Source: Candidatus Methanoperedens sp.
Lineage (GTDB): Archaea > Halobacteriota > Methanosarcinia > Methanosarcinales > Methanoperedenaceae
Direction of reading: 5' to 3'
Assembly: GCA_027460605.1 (NCBI GenBank)
Contig: JAPZAN010000179.1
Coordinates: 1-10,430, forward strand
DNA: 10,430 nt
Below the pieces are notes generated by a model. It searched no databases and was not told where the DNA came from. It was given only the letters and a program-made list of their open reading frames with translations. The position numbers were made by a program, and so were the translations under genes. Positions 4,131-10,430 of the stretch are shown piece by piece (positions within the stretch are counted from its first letter, which is position 1; the number at the start of each line of letters is the position of its first letter).

Positions 4131-6059
4131 TCACCTCAATTTCATGTGTATATCTGTCAGCGTCCATCTCTCATACCACGGCAACGATTTTAATATTTCG
4201 TCTATATTTTTTCCAAGCTTTTCGGCATAATTGCCTGCTCTATGAATGTATTGATATGACATTCCAAGGAAACCTTTAGCTTCGTGCTTTTCAGCTTCTT
4301 TCAGAGCCTCTTCAAGACCTTTCTCGTATGCAGGCATGAATTTCGGAAGCTCCCCTGAAATATCGATACCTGCTTTAGTTGCATAATTTATTGCATTTTC
4401 TATATACACGTCCATACCATAGATCTGTCCTTCTGATGCATATCTTTCTGCTTCTTTAAACATTTCAGAGATTCCTTTTTCGTATGCAGGCTTGAGCTTT
4501 TCAAGCTCGCCGCTAATATCCTTGTTGAGTTTTGCAGCAGTCTCCTTTGCCTTTGATACATAAAAATCAACATCGTACAAAACACCTAGCTCTGCGCACT
4601 GCTGCGCTCTTTTAAGATACCTTACCAGGTCGTTATTTCTGTCTTCAGGAGTCTTTTCCCTGTCTGCTTTTTCTTCGATTTTAATTTCCTCAAGCACTGA
4701 ACCAGCATCGCCCATTGCGGTTATTTTGCCAAGCTTCATGTGCGCAGCGCGATCGCAAACATTCCTGACAAACTCCAGGTCGTGAGAAACTATAACAAAT
4801 GTCGTCCCGGTCTCTTTTCTTGCTGTCAGGATTGAGTTTGCAACCTCATTCTTTGTGATCGGGTCCATCGTTCCTGTTGGTTCGTCGAAAATAATTATCC
4901 TTGGCTCTCTTATGAGAACCTGCGCCATTGTCACCCTCTGACGTTCTCCAACACTGAGCTCATACGATGTCTTCCTGAATTCTGTTCCTTTTTCGGTCAT
5001 ATCAACCCACATCTCGCCTATTCTGACATCCACTTTTCCGCTGTCTCTCTCCATAATGCCTGCTATAATTTTAGAGAGCGTTGTTTTACCAGCTCCGCTT
5101 ATGCCCATTATTCCGAAAATCTCGCCTTCATTGACATCGAAATTCACACCGTTTACGGCAGGAATCATACCCTTATAATAAGAGTAATATTTCTTCTTTA
5201 CATCTTTAAGAATAATGATTGGCTCACCGACAACTGCTTTGCCCTCATTCACCACTCCTGTCATTGCAGAGAATTTTTCAATAATTTCATCCGGTTTTCC
5301 TATTTCTATAATTTCTCCTTTATCTAAAAGAATTGCTTTGTTTGTCAGATCATGTAAAACACCCGGCAGATGTGAAGTAACCAGCATAGTCATGTTGTGT
5401 TCCTGTTTTGCTTTTAATATGCTCTCATGCACCAGCTTTGCAGTTCTTGGGTCAAGTGTTCCGGTAGGCTCATCTGCAAGTAAAAGCATCGGGTATTTTG
5501 CAAGCTGGCGTGCGAGGACTACGCGCTGTTTCTCTCCACCACTGAGTTCTTTTCCAGTGTATGTCATCCTGTGGCTGAGCTTCACTTTTTCGATAAGTTC
5601 TGCTGCTATGTAGGGACGTTTCTCCTTGGGGATGTCTGAGTACTCAAAGCTACGCATGATGTTTTCAAGCACGCTTTCATCGCCGTATAATCCAAAAGTT
5701 CGCTGCATCATGATAGCTGTCCTATCCATGATTTTCCGGTGCATGCCCTTTGAGTTAAGATAATTCACCCTTTGAATCTCGGTCTTTATGCCGCATTTTG
5801 AGCATACTTCACCAGCTTTGCTTGGTGGATTTACTTTACCGCATTTGGGACAGGAGGAAATGTTGAAGATGACCTCGCCTTCAATATCCTCAAATTCCTC
5901 AAAACCCCGGAGTAAATGCAGAAGTGTACTTTTTCCAGCGCCGCTTTTTCCGATTATGCCGATGCTGTCGCCTTCATTTATGTCCAGGTTTATGTTTTTG
6001 AGAATCTGTTTGCCATTAACATTGATGTTCAAATCCCGTATCTCGATTAAAACCACCAT
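4131..6059 (-). CDS. AtwA-like double ABC ATPase (MCR system component A2 homologue) with helical-repeat tail
   Basis: This 642-aa cytosolic protein has two ABC ATPase domains and no membrane helices. Domain one: Walker A GKSGAGKST (37-45), a zinc-finger-like insertion with CPKC (70-73) and CSKC (86-89), Q-loop MQRTFGLYG (118-126), signature LSGGEKQRV (172-180), Walker B LLLADEPTG (192-200) and H230. Domain two: Walker A GISGAGKTT (319-327), signature LSVGERQRV (368-376), Walker B IIIFDEPTG (388-396) and H426. The Cys-bearing insertion and the LYGDESVLEN segment match AtwA, which supports ATP-dependent reductive activation of methyl-coenzyme M reductase. Canonical AtwA ends soon after the second domain. 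Here about 160 residues follow as roughly three helical repeats of ~50 residues sharing DISGEL and PAYEKG. The gene sits 2 nt behind an ArsR regulator and 5 nt before the zinc-ribbon gene, away from any mcr gene in view. This suggests a regulated paralogue; a non-MCR function is possible. Confidence 0.87.
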   Translation of the reverse strand: MVVLIEIRDLNINVNGKQILKNINLDINEGDSIGIIGKSGAGKSTLLHLLRGFEEFEDIEGEVIFNISSCPKCGKVNPPSKAGEVCSKCGIKTEIQRVNYLNSKGMHRKIMDRTAIMMQRTFGLYGDESVLENIMRSFEYSDIPKEKRPYIAAELIEKVKLSHRMTYTGKELSGGEKQRVVLARQLAKYPMLLLADEPTGTLDPRTAKLVHESILKAKQEHNMTMLVTSHLPGVLHDLTNKAILLDKGEIIEIGKPDEIIEKFSAMTGVVNEGKAVVGEPIIILKDVKKKYYSYYKGMIPAVNGVNFDVNEGEIFGIMGISGAGKTTLSKIIAGIMERDSGKVDVRIGEMWVDMTEKGTEFRKTSYELSVGERQRVTMAQVLIREPRIIIFDEPTGTMDPITKNEVANSILTARKETGTTFVIVSHDLEFVRNVCDRAAHMKLGKITAMGDAGSVLEEIKIEEKADREKTPEDRNNDLVRYLKRAQQCAELGVLYDVDFYVSKAKETAAKLNKDISGELEKLKPAYEKGISEMFKEAERYASEGQIYGMDVYIENAINYATKAGIDISGELPKFMPAYEKGLEEALKEAEKHEAKGFLGMSYQYIHRAGNYAEKLGKNIDEILKSLPWYERWTLTDIHMKLR

Positions 6060-6061
6060 TT

Positions 6062-6400
6062 TTATTCCTTCTTTTTGTTTTTAACAACGTCACAGGAAAG
6101 AATACCTTCAAACATTTCCTTAACATGCCTGTCTGAGAGGTCGAGAATCTTTGAGATTAGCTCGTTTTTTATCGAGTAAACCACGAATTTTCCGTTCTTC
6201 TCGGTATTGACAAGCCCGCAGTTTCGCAGGCATGCCATGTGGTGTGAGATAAGGCTCTGGTCTTTTCCAGTTGCTTCACAGATATCATTCACGCACATGG
6301 CGCCGTTCTCTTTTAATGTGTAAAGTATTGAAAGTCTGGTTTCATCACTCAATGCGCTGAAGAAATACTTTTTTGCAGTGGTTAAATCTCCATTTAACAT
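6062..6400 (-). CDS. ArsR/SmtB-family regulator with five cysteines
   Basis: The 112-aa winged-helix repressor has the canonical ArsR layout: LSDETRLSILYTL helix (17-29), VNDICEATGKDQSLISHHMACLRN (38-60) covering the HTH and recognition helix, and the GKFVVYSI wing (70-77). Cysteines at 36, 41, 57, 61 and 103 give several candidate metal(loid) or thiol-sensing sites; C36/C41 flank the position of the ELCVCDL sensing motif in As/Cd sensors. Family members repress their own operon and release DNA when metal or oxidant binds. It heads the operon, 2 nt before the ATPase. No Shine-Dalgarno sequence precedes ATG 6400 and a TATA-like box lies only ~27 nt upstream, so the mRNA is probably leaderless. 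An alternative ATG exists at 6393. The effector is unknown. Confidence 0.92.
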   Translation of the reverse strand: MLNGDLTTAKKYFFSALSDETRLSILYTLKENGAMCVNDICEATGKDQSLISHHMACLRNCGLVNTEKNGKFVVYSIKNELISKILDLSDRHVKEMFEGILSCDVVKNKKKE

Positions 6401-6406
6401 ATGTAC

Positions 6407-6418
6407 GTATGTTCATAC
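6407..6418. promoter_or_regulatory. ArsR operator candidate (GTATG-TT-CATAC)
   Basis: Perfect 5-bp arms GTATG/CATAC around TT lie 7 nt from the ArsR start codon. They fall between the TATA-like box (about 6424-6431) and the predicted transcript start, where a bound repressor would block initiation. Size and AT-rich TATGNNCATA form resemble known ArsR/SmtB operators. Related CGTAT units recur at 6472-6476 and 6482-6486. Confidence 0.45.
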
Positions 6419-6421
6419 ATG

Positions 6422-6434
6422 ATATTATAAATAA
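6422..6434 (-). promoter_or_regulatory. TATA-like box of the arsR-ATPase operon
   Basis: On the minus strand this reads TTATTTATAATAT. Its centre is about 27 nt before the A of ATG 6400, so transcription would start at or next to the start codon. This fits the absence of a ribosome binding site. Confidence 0.5.
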
Positions 6435-6440
6435 GTTTTG

Positions 6441-6598
6441 GTTATAAATTCAGAATATCAATTGAGGATTACGTATACACTCGTATATCATTCACAGAGG
6501 CTTAGAGGTATTTTAACCCAAAATATGGGTAAAAAAGAGTGTGGCTTACTTTTCTATCGCTTTTGAAAACATATTCTATTTAATTTCTCGCTGTTGCA
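6441..6598. other. Intergenic DNA upstream of the arsR operon
   Basis: Apart from the CGTATA direct repeat (6472-6477 and 6482-6487) and the short inverted repeat at 6516-6530, I see no gene, RNA-like fold or mobile-element end in this stretch. The gene-free region as a whole runs from 6401 to 6736 unless the small ORF at 6599 is real. Confidence 0.5.
6516..6530. repeat. Short inverted repeat ACCCA-aaata-TGGGT
   Basis: 5-bp arms around a 5-base loop are extended by TTTT on the left and AAAA on the right, with one unpaired A. No T tract follows on the strand of the nearby permease gene, so it does not look like a terminator. It may be an operator. Confidence 0.3.
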
Positions 6599-6718
6599 AT
6601 GTATCCGAGATCGTTTACAGCCTTTGTCGCCGCATCTTTCAGTATGGTTATAGGAATATTATTCTTGATAGGAGGCACTCCCTATCTCCCGAACCTCGAA
6701 GCGCTGATTGGCGGATAA
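6599..6718 (+). CDS. Possible 39-aa single-span membrane protein
   Basis: A plus-strand ORF from ATG 6599 to TAA 6716-6718 encodes one convincing hydrophobic helix (about residues 6-26, AFVAASFSMVIGILFLIGG) after a short positively charged N-terminus, ending in PNLEALIGG. There is no Shine-Dalgarno sequence, and an AT-rich TATA-like stretch (6571-6586) lies too close for a standard leaderless start. It would be convergent with the permease gene. It may be a real small membrane protein, a remnant of a larger one, or chance. I do not recognise a family. Confidence 0.25.
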   Translation: MYPRSFTAFVAASFSMVIGILFLIGGTPYLPNLEALIGG

Positions 6719-6736
6719 CAAAGTTTTTTATTCTTC

Positions 6737-7993
6737 TTACTGATCATACCTTATAGCATCCACAGGTCTCATTTTGGCGGCATGCCTGGCAGGAATTATC
6801 CCGGATAATATGCCTATCACAACCGAGAATCCGAGGGCAAAAAAGATAGTTTCTGCGGTGATAGTGGCTTTCATATCTCCACCAAAGCCCAGCGCCTGAA
6901 TGCCCAGATAAGGAATGAGCAGGGAAATAGCCGCACCAAATATTACTCCTATGATTCCACCTACAAGTCCGAATATTCCCGACTCAATAAGGAAAAGTTT
7001 CATGATTTCGCGCTCGCCCGCGCCTATCGCTTTCAAGAGCCCTATCTGTTTTGTGCGTTCCATGACCGACATGAACATGGTATTGGCTATGCCTATTGCT
7101 CCGACAAGAAGCGATACAGTAGCGATTGCACTTAAGAACAGTGATAAAGTCTGGGTCACGCTGCTCATCTGTTCACGGATAAGGGCCGATGCAATGACTG
7201 TAAAATCTTTTGTTCGCGGATTTACCTGTCTTGAACTCATAAGCTTCTGATCGATATCAGCTTTCAGGTATTCAACGAGAGAAGCGTCCGAGGCTTTAAT
7301 GACTATGGATGTAAACTGGTTATTTGCTACTTTTTCCGTTATAACTTCTCTTGCCATCTCGGCAGGCATATAAATCCCTGTGTCACTGCTGCCCCCAAAT
7401 CCTCCGGATTGCTTGAGAATACCAACAACCCTGAAGTTTTTACCTCCTATGGTAATCGGACGGTTAAGAGTTATGGATTGAAGGAAAGTCCCATGGGCAA
7501 GATTGTAACCCACTACAATTGAATTAGAATCCCCTGCCTGAAGATATCTTCCATCATCTATTCCTGTATTATCCATCAGTCTCCAGATTGAAGTATCTAC
7601 GCCAGTTACAGAAACCACTGTTTTCTCATTATCGTATTTGAGGTCTGCTTTGCCTGAGACGATACCGTTTACATACATGACACCTGGCACCTGTTTAATC
7701 ACCTTAATGTCTTTATCTGTGAGGTTAATCGAAGAACTCGTACTCACAGACCTGTCTGTATGCATTTCGCTGTGCGCACCTGTCGCTCTGAAGTATCCCG
7801 GGATGACGGTTATTATATCAGCACCGAAGCCGCCAAGCCTCTGCTGTACATTTTCCTGCATTCCCTGGCCTATGGATATAATGGCTACAACCGAGGCGAC
7901 ACCAATGATTACGCCTACGATTGTAAGCCAGCTTCTCATCCTGCTTTTCTTTACATGGGAAAGAGAAAGAAGGAAGATATCCAGAAGCCTCAT
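6737..7993 (-). CDS. MacB/FtsX-type ABC transporter permease
   Basis: The 418-aa permease has the standard MacB-type topology: one helix near the N-terminus (about 22-44), a ~235-residue extracytoplasmic MacB-like domain (about 45-280), then three helices (about 284-306, 335-362, 381-401) forming the FtsX domain. The MERTKQIGLLKAIGA segment (311-325) is the conserved cytoplasmic coupling helix that contacts the ATPase. A closing PARHAAKMRPVDAIRYD stretch is also characteristic. Such permeases work by mechanotransmission rather than classic transport, moving lipids, peptides or envelope components. The ATG overlaps the stop of the CARDB protein by 4 nt (7990-7993), and the matching ATPase is upstream, so the three genes form one exporter. 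Substrate unknown. Confidence 0.94.
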   Translation of the reverse strand: MRLLDIFLLSLSHVKKSRMRSWLTIVGVIIGVASVVAIISIGQGMQENVQQRLGGFGADIITVIPGYFRATGAHSEMHTDRSVSTSSSINLTDKDIKVIKQVPGVMYVNGIVSGKADLKYDNEKTVVSVTGVDTSIWRLMDNTGIDDGRYLQAGDSNSIVVGYNLAHGTFLQSITLNRPITIGGKNFRVVGILKQSGGFGGSSDTGIYMPAEMAREVITEKVANNQFTSIVIKASDASLVEYLKADIDQKLMSSRQVNPRTKDFTVIASALIREQMSSVTQTLSLFLSAIATVSLLVGAIGIANTMFMSVMERTKQIGLLKAIGAGEREIMKLFLIESGIFGLVGGIIGVIFGAAISLLIPYLGIQALGFGGDMKATITAETIFFALGFSVVIGILSGIIPARHAAKMRPVDAIRYDQ

Positions 7994-9255
7994 TTCCTTC
8001 TCTGCCTCTGGAATTTCAGTCTCTGGTATGTCTCAGAAATACTCTTTCGCTGCCAGAAGCCAATGATGCCAAGAAGCACGATTCCAAGGTATGGGGCAAA
8101 GCTAAGCGCCTGTTTGGAATAATTTGTTTCTCCGCTATGCATCGCTTCATGCTGGTCTTTAGTATCCTTAGATGTTGTACCTGCCATACTGCTTGAAAGT
8201 TTTACGGGAAGCTTCTTTTCTATTGATCTGCGCACACCGGCAGCGTCAGTGTACAGTATTTTTATTGCCATATCAGATCTCCCAATTTGAGAGACCTGGA
8301 AATTTGCAGATGTATAGTCTCCTGAATTCAGATTACCTATCACCTGTGTACTGCTCCCCGATACGCTGAAACTGTTTTGAGGAGGTACTTCCACGCTTAC
8401 AGCTTTAGCCGGATTGACTCCTACATTGGATACACTGAGGAGAAAGCTGCTTCCTGATTCCTGATAGCTTAATTCAAAGTCTGTGATTCCTGCAACCCCC
8501 ACACCCATTGAATCGCTGGCAGAGTAGTTCATTCCTGAAATTCGCAAAGGTATATTATAAACACCGGTCTGCGCCTGGGCATCAATCAGGAGCATAAATC
8601 TTATTTCAGCTTCATCCCCGGGACTCAGGCTCCCAATGGAAAACCTTGTGCCTGAACCTATTATTGAAAATACATTTGTCAGGTGTTCCATTGCAGTATC
8701 AATATCAACATACAGGTTTCTGGCAGTGCCTGTCCCTTCATTCCTGAATTTCAATACAATTTCATTCGAGGAACCTGGTGCTACGCTCCCGATGGAAGAG
8801 TTTGAGAGTGTTATTACCGGGGTACCTGAAACAACCAATATCCTATCATCCTGCATCGTGGTCGTGGGCGAGCTGCCGCTTGAATCGCTTTTGCCCTTCG
8901 AGATTATATGGACATGAAAATCGTATTCTCCTTCCACTGCATTTTTATCTATATGGACTTTGAACTTCGCTGTCCGCATCTCATTCCAGTCTTCTATGTT
9001 ACCGATGACTGCGGCATCGTCGAGAACATGTACGGCTTTTGCAGTGGCGTTGTTCGCTGGAACAAGCTTCACGACAGTATCGCTTAACCATGTTCCATAA
9101 CCTGTATTTTTAATCGGCACCCATACAAAGACAGTATCACCGGGATATACGGGTTCATGGTCTGTCACAAGGTAAGTTATTGCCGCTGATGCACCCTGTA
9201 AAAATAGCAGCGAAATCAGCAAAATAAAGATATATTTTCTTATTATACTACTCAT
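7990..9255 (-). CDS. Secreted, membrane-anchored CARDB/S-layer-like protein of the ABC system
   Basis: The 421-aa protein begins with a signal peptide (about 1-24, cleavage near GASA|AI). The large extracytoplasmic part is built of beta-sandwich modules; repeated 'pV/vYPGDtv', 'SVAPGSSNEIVLKFRNEGTGTAR' and 'SLSPGDEAEI' patterns are typical of CARDB/COG1361 domains found in archaeal envelope proteins. A Ser/Lys-rich linker precedes a C-terminal membrane helix (about 384-402) and a basic tail (KFQRQRRK). Several N-glycosylation sequons occur, for example N69-A-T. It is flanked by its ATPase (19 nt away) and permease (4-nt overlap), an arrangement common in archaea. It probably acts as the extracellular scaffold or substrate guide of the exporter, a role inferred from context. 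The start is supported by GGAGTGA, five bases before ATG 9255. Confidence 0.88.
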   Translation of the reverse strand: MSSIIRKYIFILLISLLFLQGASAAITYLVTDHEPVYPGDTVFVWVPIKNTGYGTWLSDTVVKLVPANNATAKAVHVLDDAAVIGNIEDWNEMRTAKFKVHIDKNAVEGEYDFHVHIISKGKSDSSGSSPTTTMQDDRILVVSGTPVITLSNSSIGSVAPGSSNEIVLKFRNEGTGTARNLYVDIDTAMEHLTNVFSIIGSGTRFSIGSLSPGDEAEIRFMLLIDAQAQTGVYNIPLRISGMNYSASDSMGVGVAGITDFELSYQESGSSFLLSVSNVGVNPAKAVSVEVPPQNSFSVSGSSTQVIGNLNSGDYTSANFQVSQIGRSDMAIKILYTDAAGVRRSIEKKLPVKLSSSMAGTTSKDTKDQHEAMHSGETNYSKQALSFAPYLGIVLLGIIGFWQRKSISETYQRLKFQRQRRK

Positions 9256-9273
9256 ATATTCACTCCAATTTGA

Positions 9274-9984
9274 TTATGATGCAAGTGTTCCATCTATCAT
9301 TCTTACAATTTTGTTCGCCCTTCCCCCGATTTTTTCATCATGAGTGATCATAACTACCGTGACGCCCTGTTCATTTAGCTGTGTAAATATATCCAGTACC
9401 TCTTTTCCTGCTTCTGTATCGAGATTACCGGTTGGCTCATCAGCCAAGAGCAGCAGGGGATTTGTTGAGAGTGCCCTCGCTATAGCTACTCTCTGGCTCT
9501 GACCTCCTGACAACTGGGAAGGGTAGTGGTTGGCGCGGTCAGAAAGACCCACAAGTTGTAGCAGTTCCTCTGATCTATTCCATATCTCTGCCTCCCTGAA
9601 CTCATGCACCCTCATGGGCAGCTGGACATTTTCAAGAGCGGTTAGGGTTGGATAGAGATTGTGAGATTGAAAGACAAAACCTATTTTCTTGCCTCTTATC
9701 CGGGAGAGTTCTAATTCGGTGAGGGTTGCAATATCCTGACCTGCAAGGAGCACTCTGCCTTTTGTGGGGATATCAAGACAGCCTATCATGTTAATCGCTG
9801 TTGATTTACCACTTCCGCTCGGCCCCATGAGCGCCAGAAACTCCCCGGGCGCTACCTTTAAGCTCAAGCCCTTAAGAGCCGGGACTTCTACTTCCCCCAT
9901 TTTGTATATCTTCCATACATCATCAAGTTCAATAATGTTCAAGAATTCCTCATCATGTTTTGTTTTATAAATAGGGAGTACCAT
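9274..9984 (-). CDS. MacB/LolD-type ABC transporter ATPase
   Basis: This 236-aa nucleotide-binding subunit has Walker A GPSGSGKST (54-62), Q-loop FVFQ (103-106), signature LSGGQSQRVAIARAL (158-172), Walker B LLLLADEPTGNLD (177-189) and switch H215. The VWKIYKMGEVEVPALKGL entry (23-40) is typical of the LolD/MacB subfamily. It would energise the permease encoded two genes downstream. The start is uncertain. ATG 9984 gives an extra 14 residues unlike the family and has no ribosome binding site. TTG 9942 has TGAGG five bases upstream (9948-9952) and puts the start where homology begins. A TATA-like box TTTATAAA (9964-9971) lies between the two candidates, and another (GTATATAGG, 10044-10052) lies farther up, so both promoter and start choice remain open. 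Confidence 0.93.
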   Translation of the reverse strand: MVLPIYKTKHDEEFLNIIELDDVWKIYKMGEVEVPALKGLSLKVAPGEFLALMGPSGSGKSTAINMIGCLDIPTKGRVLLAGQDIATLTELELSRIRGKKIGFVFQSHNLYPTLTALENVQLPMRVHEFREAEIWNRSEELLQLVGLSDRANHYPSQLSGGQSQRVAIARALSTNPLLLLADEPTGNLDTEAGKEVLDIFTQLNEQGVTVVMITHDEKIGGRANKIVRMIDGTLAS

Positions 9985-10043
9985 GAGTTCATATTTCTCA
10001 AAGCACTCATATGTCCCGTCAATTACTTTACAACCGATGTAAA

Positions 10044-10052
10044 CCTATATAC
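10044..10052 (-). promoter_or_regulatory. TATA-like box upstream of the ABC system
   Basis: GTATATAGG on the minus strand would place the transcript start near 10020, giving a ~37-nt leader to ATG 9984. It is flanked by the dyad TTTACA/TGTAAA (10027-10032, 10038-10043) and by the left arm of a long inverted repeat (from 10054), so a bound regulator could control access. Confidence 0.4.
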
Positions 10053-10053
10053 T

Positions 10054-10110
10054 TTACGCTTTTTAAAATTAAAGTTTGATGTATTTTTTTATTCTAATTT
10101 TAAAGCGTAA
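10054..10110. repeat. Long inverted repeat between divergent genes
   Basis: The left arm (10054-10071, TTACGCTTTTTAAAATTA) and right arm (10095-10110, TAATTTTAAAGCGTAA) are reverse complements over 16 bases, apart from two extra T in the left arm. They are separated by a T-rich 23-base spacer. The repeat lies between the minus-strand ABC system and the plus-strand membrane gene. It may be a two-site operator for both promoters or a strong hairpin in the plus-strand leader. Confidence 0.6.
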
Positions 10111-10167
10111 TCGAAATGAATAACAAGGGGCAATAAAGAAATCTGGCAGAATAGGAAGTTTAGAACC

Positions 10168-10407
10168 ATGTCTATAATTGAATTAATGCTGGTGGTGTTT
10201 TTGATTAACCTGCCCTTCGGCTATTGGAGATGCAGTGTCACAAAATTCTCAAAGCAATGGATGATGGCAGTACATATCCCAGTGCCGGTTATATTTTTAT
10301 TGAGAATATTCTCAGGTTTTGGCTGGACTGTCATACCTCTTCTTATGATATCTGATTTTTTAGGGCAGTTCGCAGGCGGAAAGCTCAGGAAATTTGAGGC
10401 TCACTAG
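10168..10407 (+). CDS. Small three-helix membrane protein, conserved-looking
   Basis: The 79-aa hydrophobic protein has helices at about 2-20, 33-50 and 52-70. The NLPFGYWR motif (14-21), the HIPVPVIFLLRI stretch (36-47) and the C-terminal FLGQFAGGKLRK (64-75) look strongly constrained, with Pro/Gly and charged residues at helix ends. It resembles uncharacterised small membrane proteins I associate with Methanosarcinales, but I can give no function. GGAAG (about 10154-10158) lies nine bases before ATG 10168, a modest ribosome binding site. The gene is divergent from the ABC exporter, across the long inverted repeat. The ending in a basic/His tail (KFEAH) suggests a cytoplasmic C-terminus. Confidence 0.8.
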   Translation: MSIIELMLVVFLINLPFGYWRCSVTKFSKQWMMAVHIPVPVIFLLRIFSGFGWTVIPLLMISDFLGQFAGGKLRKFEAH

Positions 10408-10430
10408 GTGAGGTCAATCACATTTCTGGT
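10408..10430 (+). CDS. Possible start of a further gene (cut by window end)
   Basis: A GTG immediately after the TAG stop at 10405-10407 opens a frame reading MRSITFL before the window ends. A GAGG site (10396-10399) lies eight bases upstream. It would be a directly coupled downstream gene, but seven codons are too few to identify it. Confidence 0.25.

Noticed and set aside
3904..4279. Plus-strand frames rich in Phe/Ser/His across the ferredoxin and zinc-ribbon genes
   Set aside because: The composition is the antisense shadow of the Cys/Lys/Glu-rich minus-strand genes, which carry clear metal-binding motifs.
4400..4585. Second minus-strand frame inside the AtwA-like repeat tail
   Set aside because: It is an alternate frame of the repetitive helical region with no start signal; the main frame stays open through both ABC domains and the tail.
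4131..6059. Interpretation of the 642-aa ATPase as a membrane transporter subunit
   Set aside because: There are no membrane helices and no permease in the operon, and the Cys insertion in domain one fits AtwA rather than a transport ATPase.
6516..6530. Rho-independent-like terminator for the permease
   Set aside because: It lies about 200 nt past the stop and no T tract follows on the relevant strand.
7638..8122. Plus-strand frames across the permease/CARDB junction
   Set aside because: Both minus-strand proteins are complete with family motifs here; the plus-strand products have no recognisable features.
1..10430. tRNA, rRNA, insertion sequence or integrase gene
   Set aside because: I saw no cloverleaf-like stretch, rRNA sequence, transposase motif or terminal inverted repeats of an insertion element on either strand.

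Overview
The window reads as an archaeal chromosome segment from a methanogen or anaerobic methane oxidiser. The evidence is a homologue of AtwA, the component A2 ATPase of the methyl-coenzyme M reductase (MCR) activation system; several GGAGGTGA-type ribosome binding sites; archaeal TATA-like boxes; and an archaeal-style ABC exporter paired with a CARDB/S-layer-like protein. A membrane-anchored c-type cytochrome beside these points to a cytochrome-containing Methanosarcinales-type lineage. 'Ca. Methanoperedens' (ANME-2d) would fit, but that is inference and not shown by the sequence.

Layout. (1) 1-981, plus strand: the 3' end of an AbiEi-type antitoxin and an AbiEii-type nucleotidyltransferase toxin that carries a frameshift near 597-600. 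(2) 985-1650: a gene graveyard. It holds a possible 28-aa ORF, a fragment of a winged-helix regulator joined to the N-terminus of a TrmO-type tRNA methyltransferase (minus strand), and two identical 15-bp dyads. (3) 1653-2883, minus: a membrane monohaem cytochrome c, a SHOCT-domain membrane protein and a CopD-like four-helix membrane protein. (4) 2956-3526: a 39-aa CxxC microprotein with a perfect ribosome binding site, divergent from a cysteine-containing HxlR-type regulator. (5) 3575-6400, minus: an operon-like run of ArsR regulator, AtwA-like double ABC ATPase with a helical-repeat tail, zinc-ribbon protein, ferredoxin with an Asp replacing one cluster Cys, and a 22-codon stub of a MerA/lipoamide-dehydrogenase-like flavoprotein. 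(6) 6401-6736: regulatory DNA plus a doubtful 39-aa membrane ORF. (7) 6737-9984, minus: a complete MacB/LolCDE-like ABC system (ATPase, secreted CARDB-type protein, permease). (8) 9985-10430: a divergent intergenic region with a long inverted repeat, a small conserved-looking membrane protein on the plus strand, and possibly the first codons of another gene.

The most interesting unit is region 5. Gene spacing there is 2 nt, 5 nt, a 4-nt overlap and 30 nt, and an operator-like dyad lies between the TATA box and the first start codon. It suggests that an AtwA-type ATPase has been recruited, with small metal/redox proteins, under a cysteine-rich ArsR sensor. This may be a stress-responsive version of the ATP-dependent MCR activation machinery or a different redox process using the same ATPase. 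The first 3.7 kb contain four broken genes, while everything from 3.7 kb on looks intact, so the left part appears to be an accessory, recombining region.
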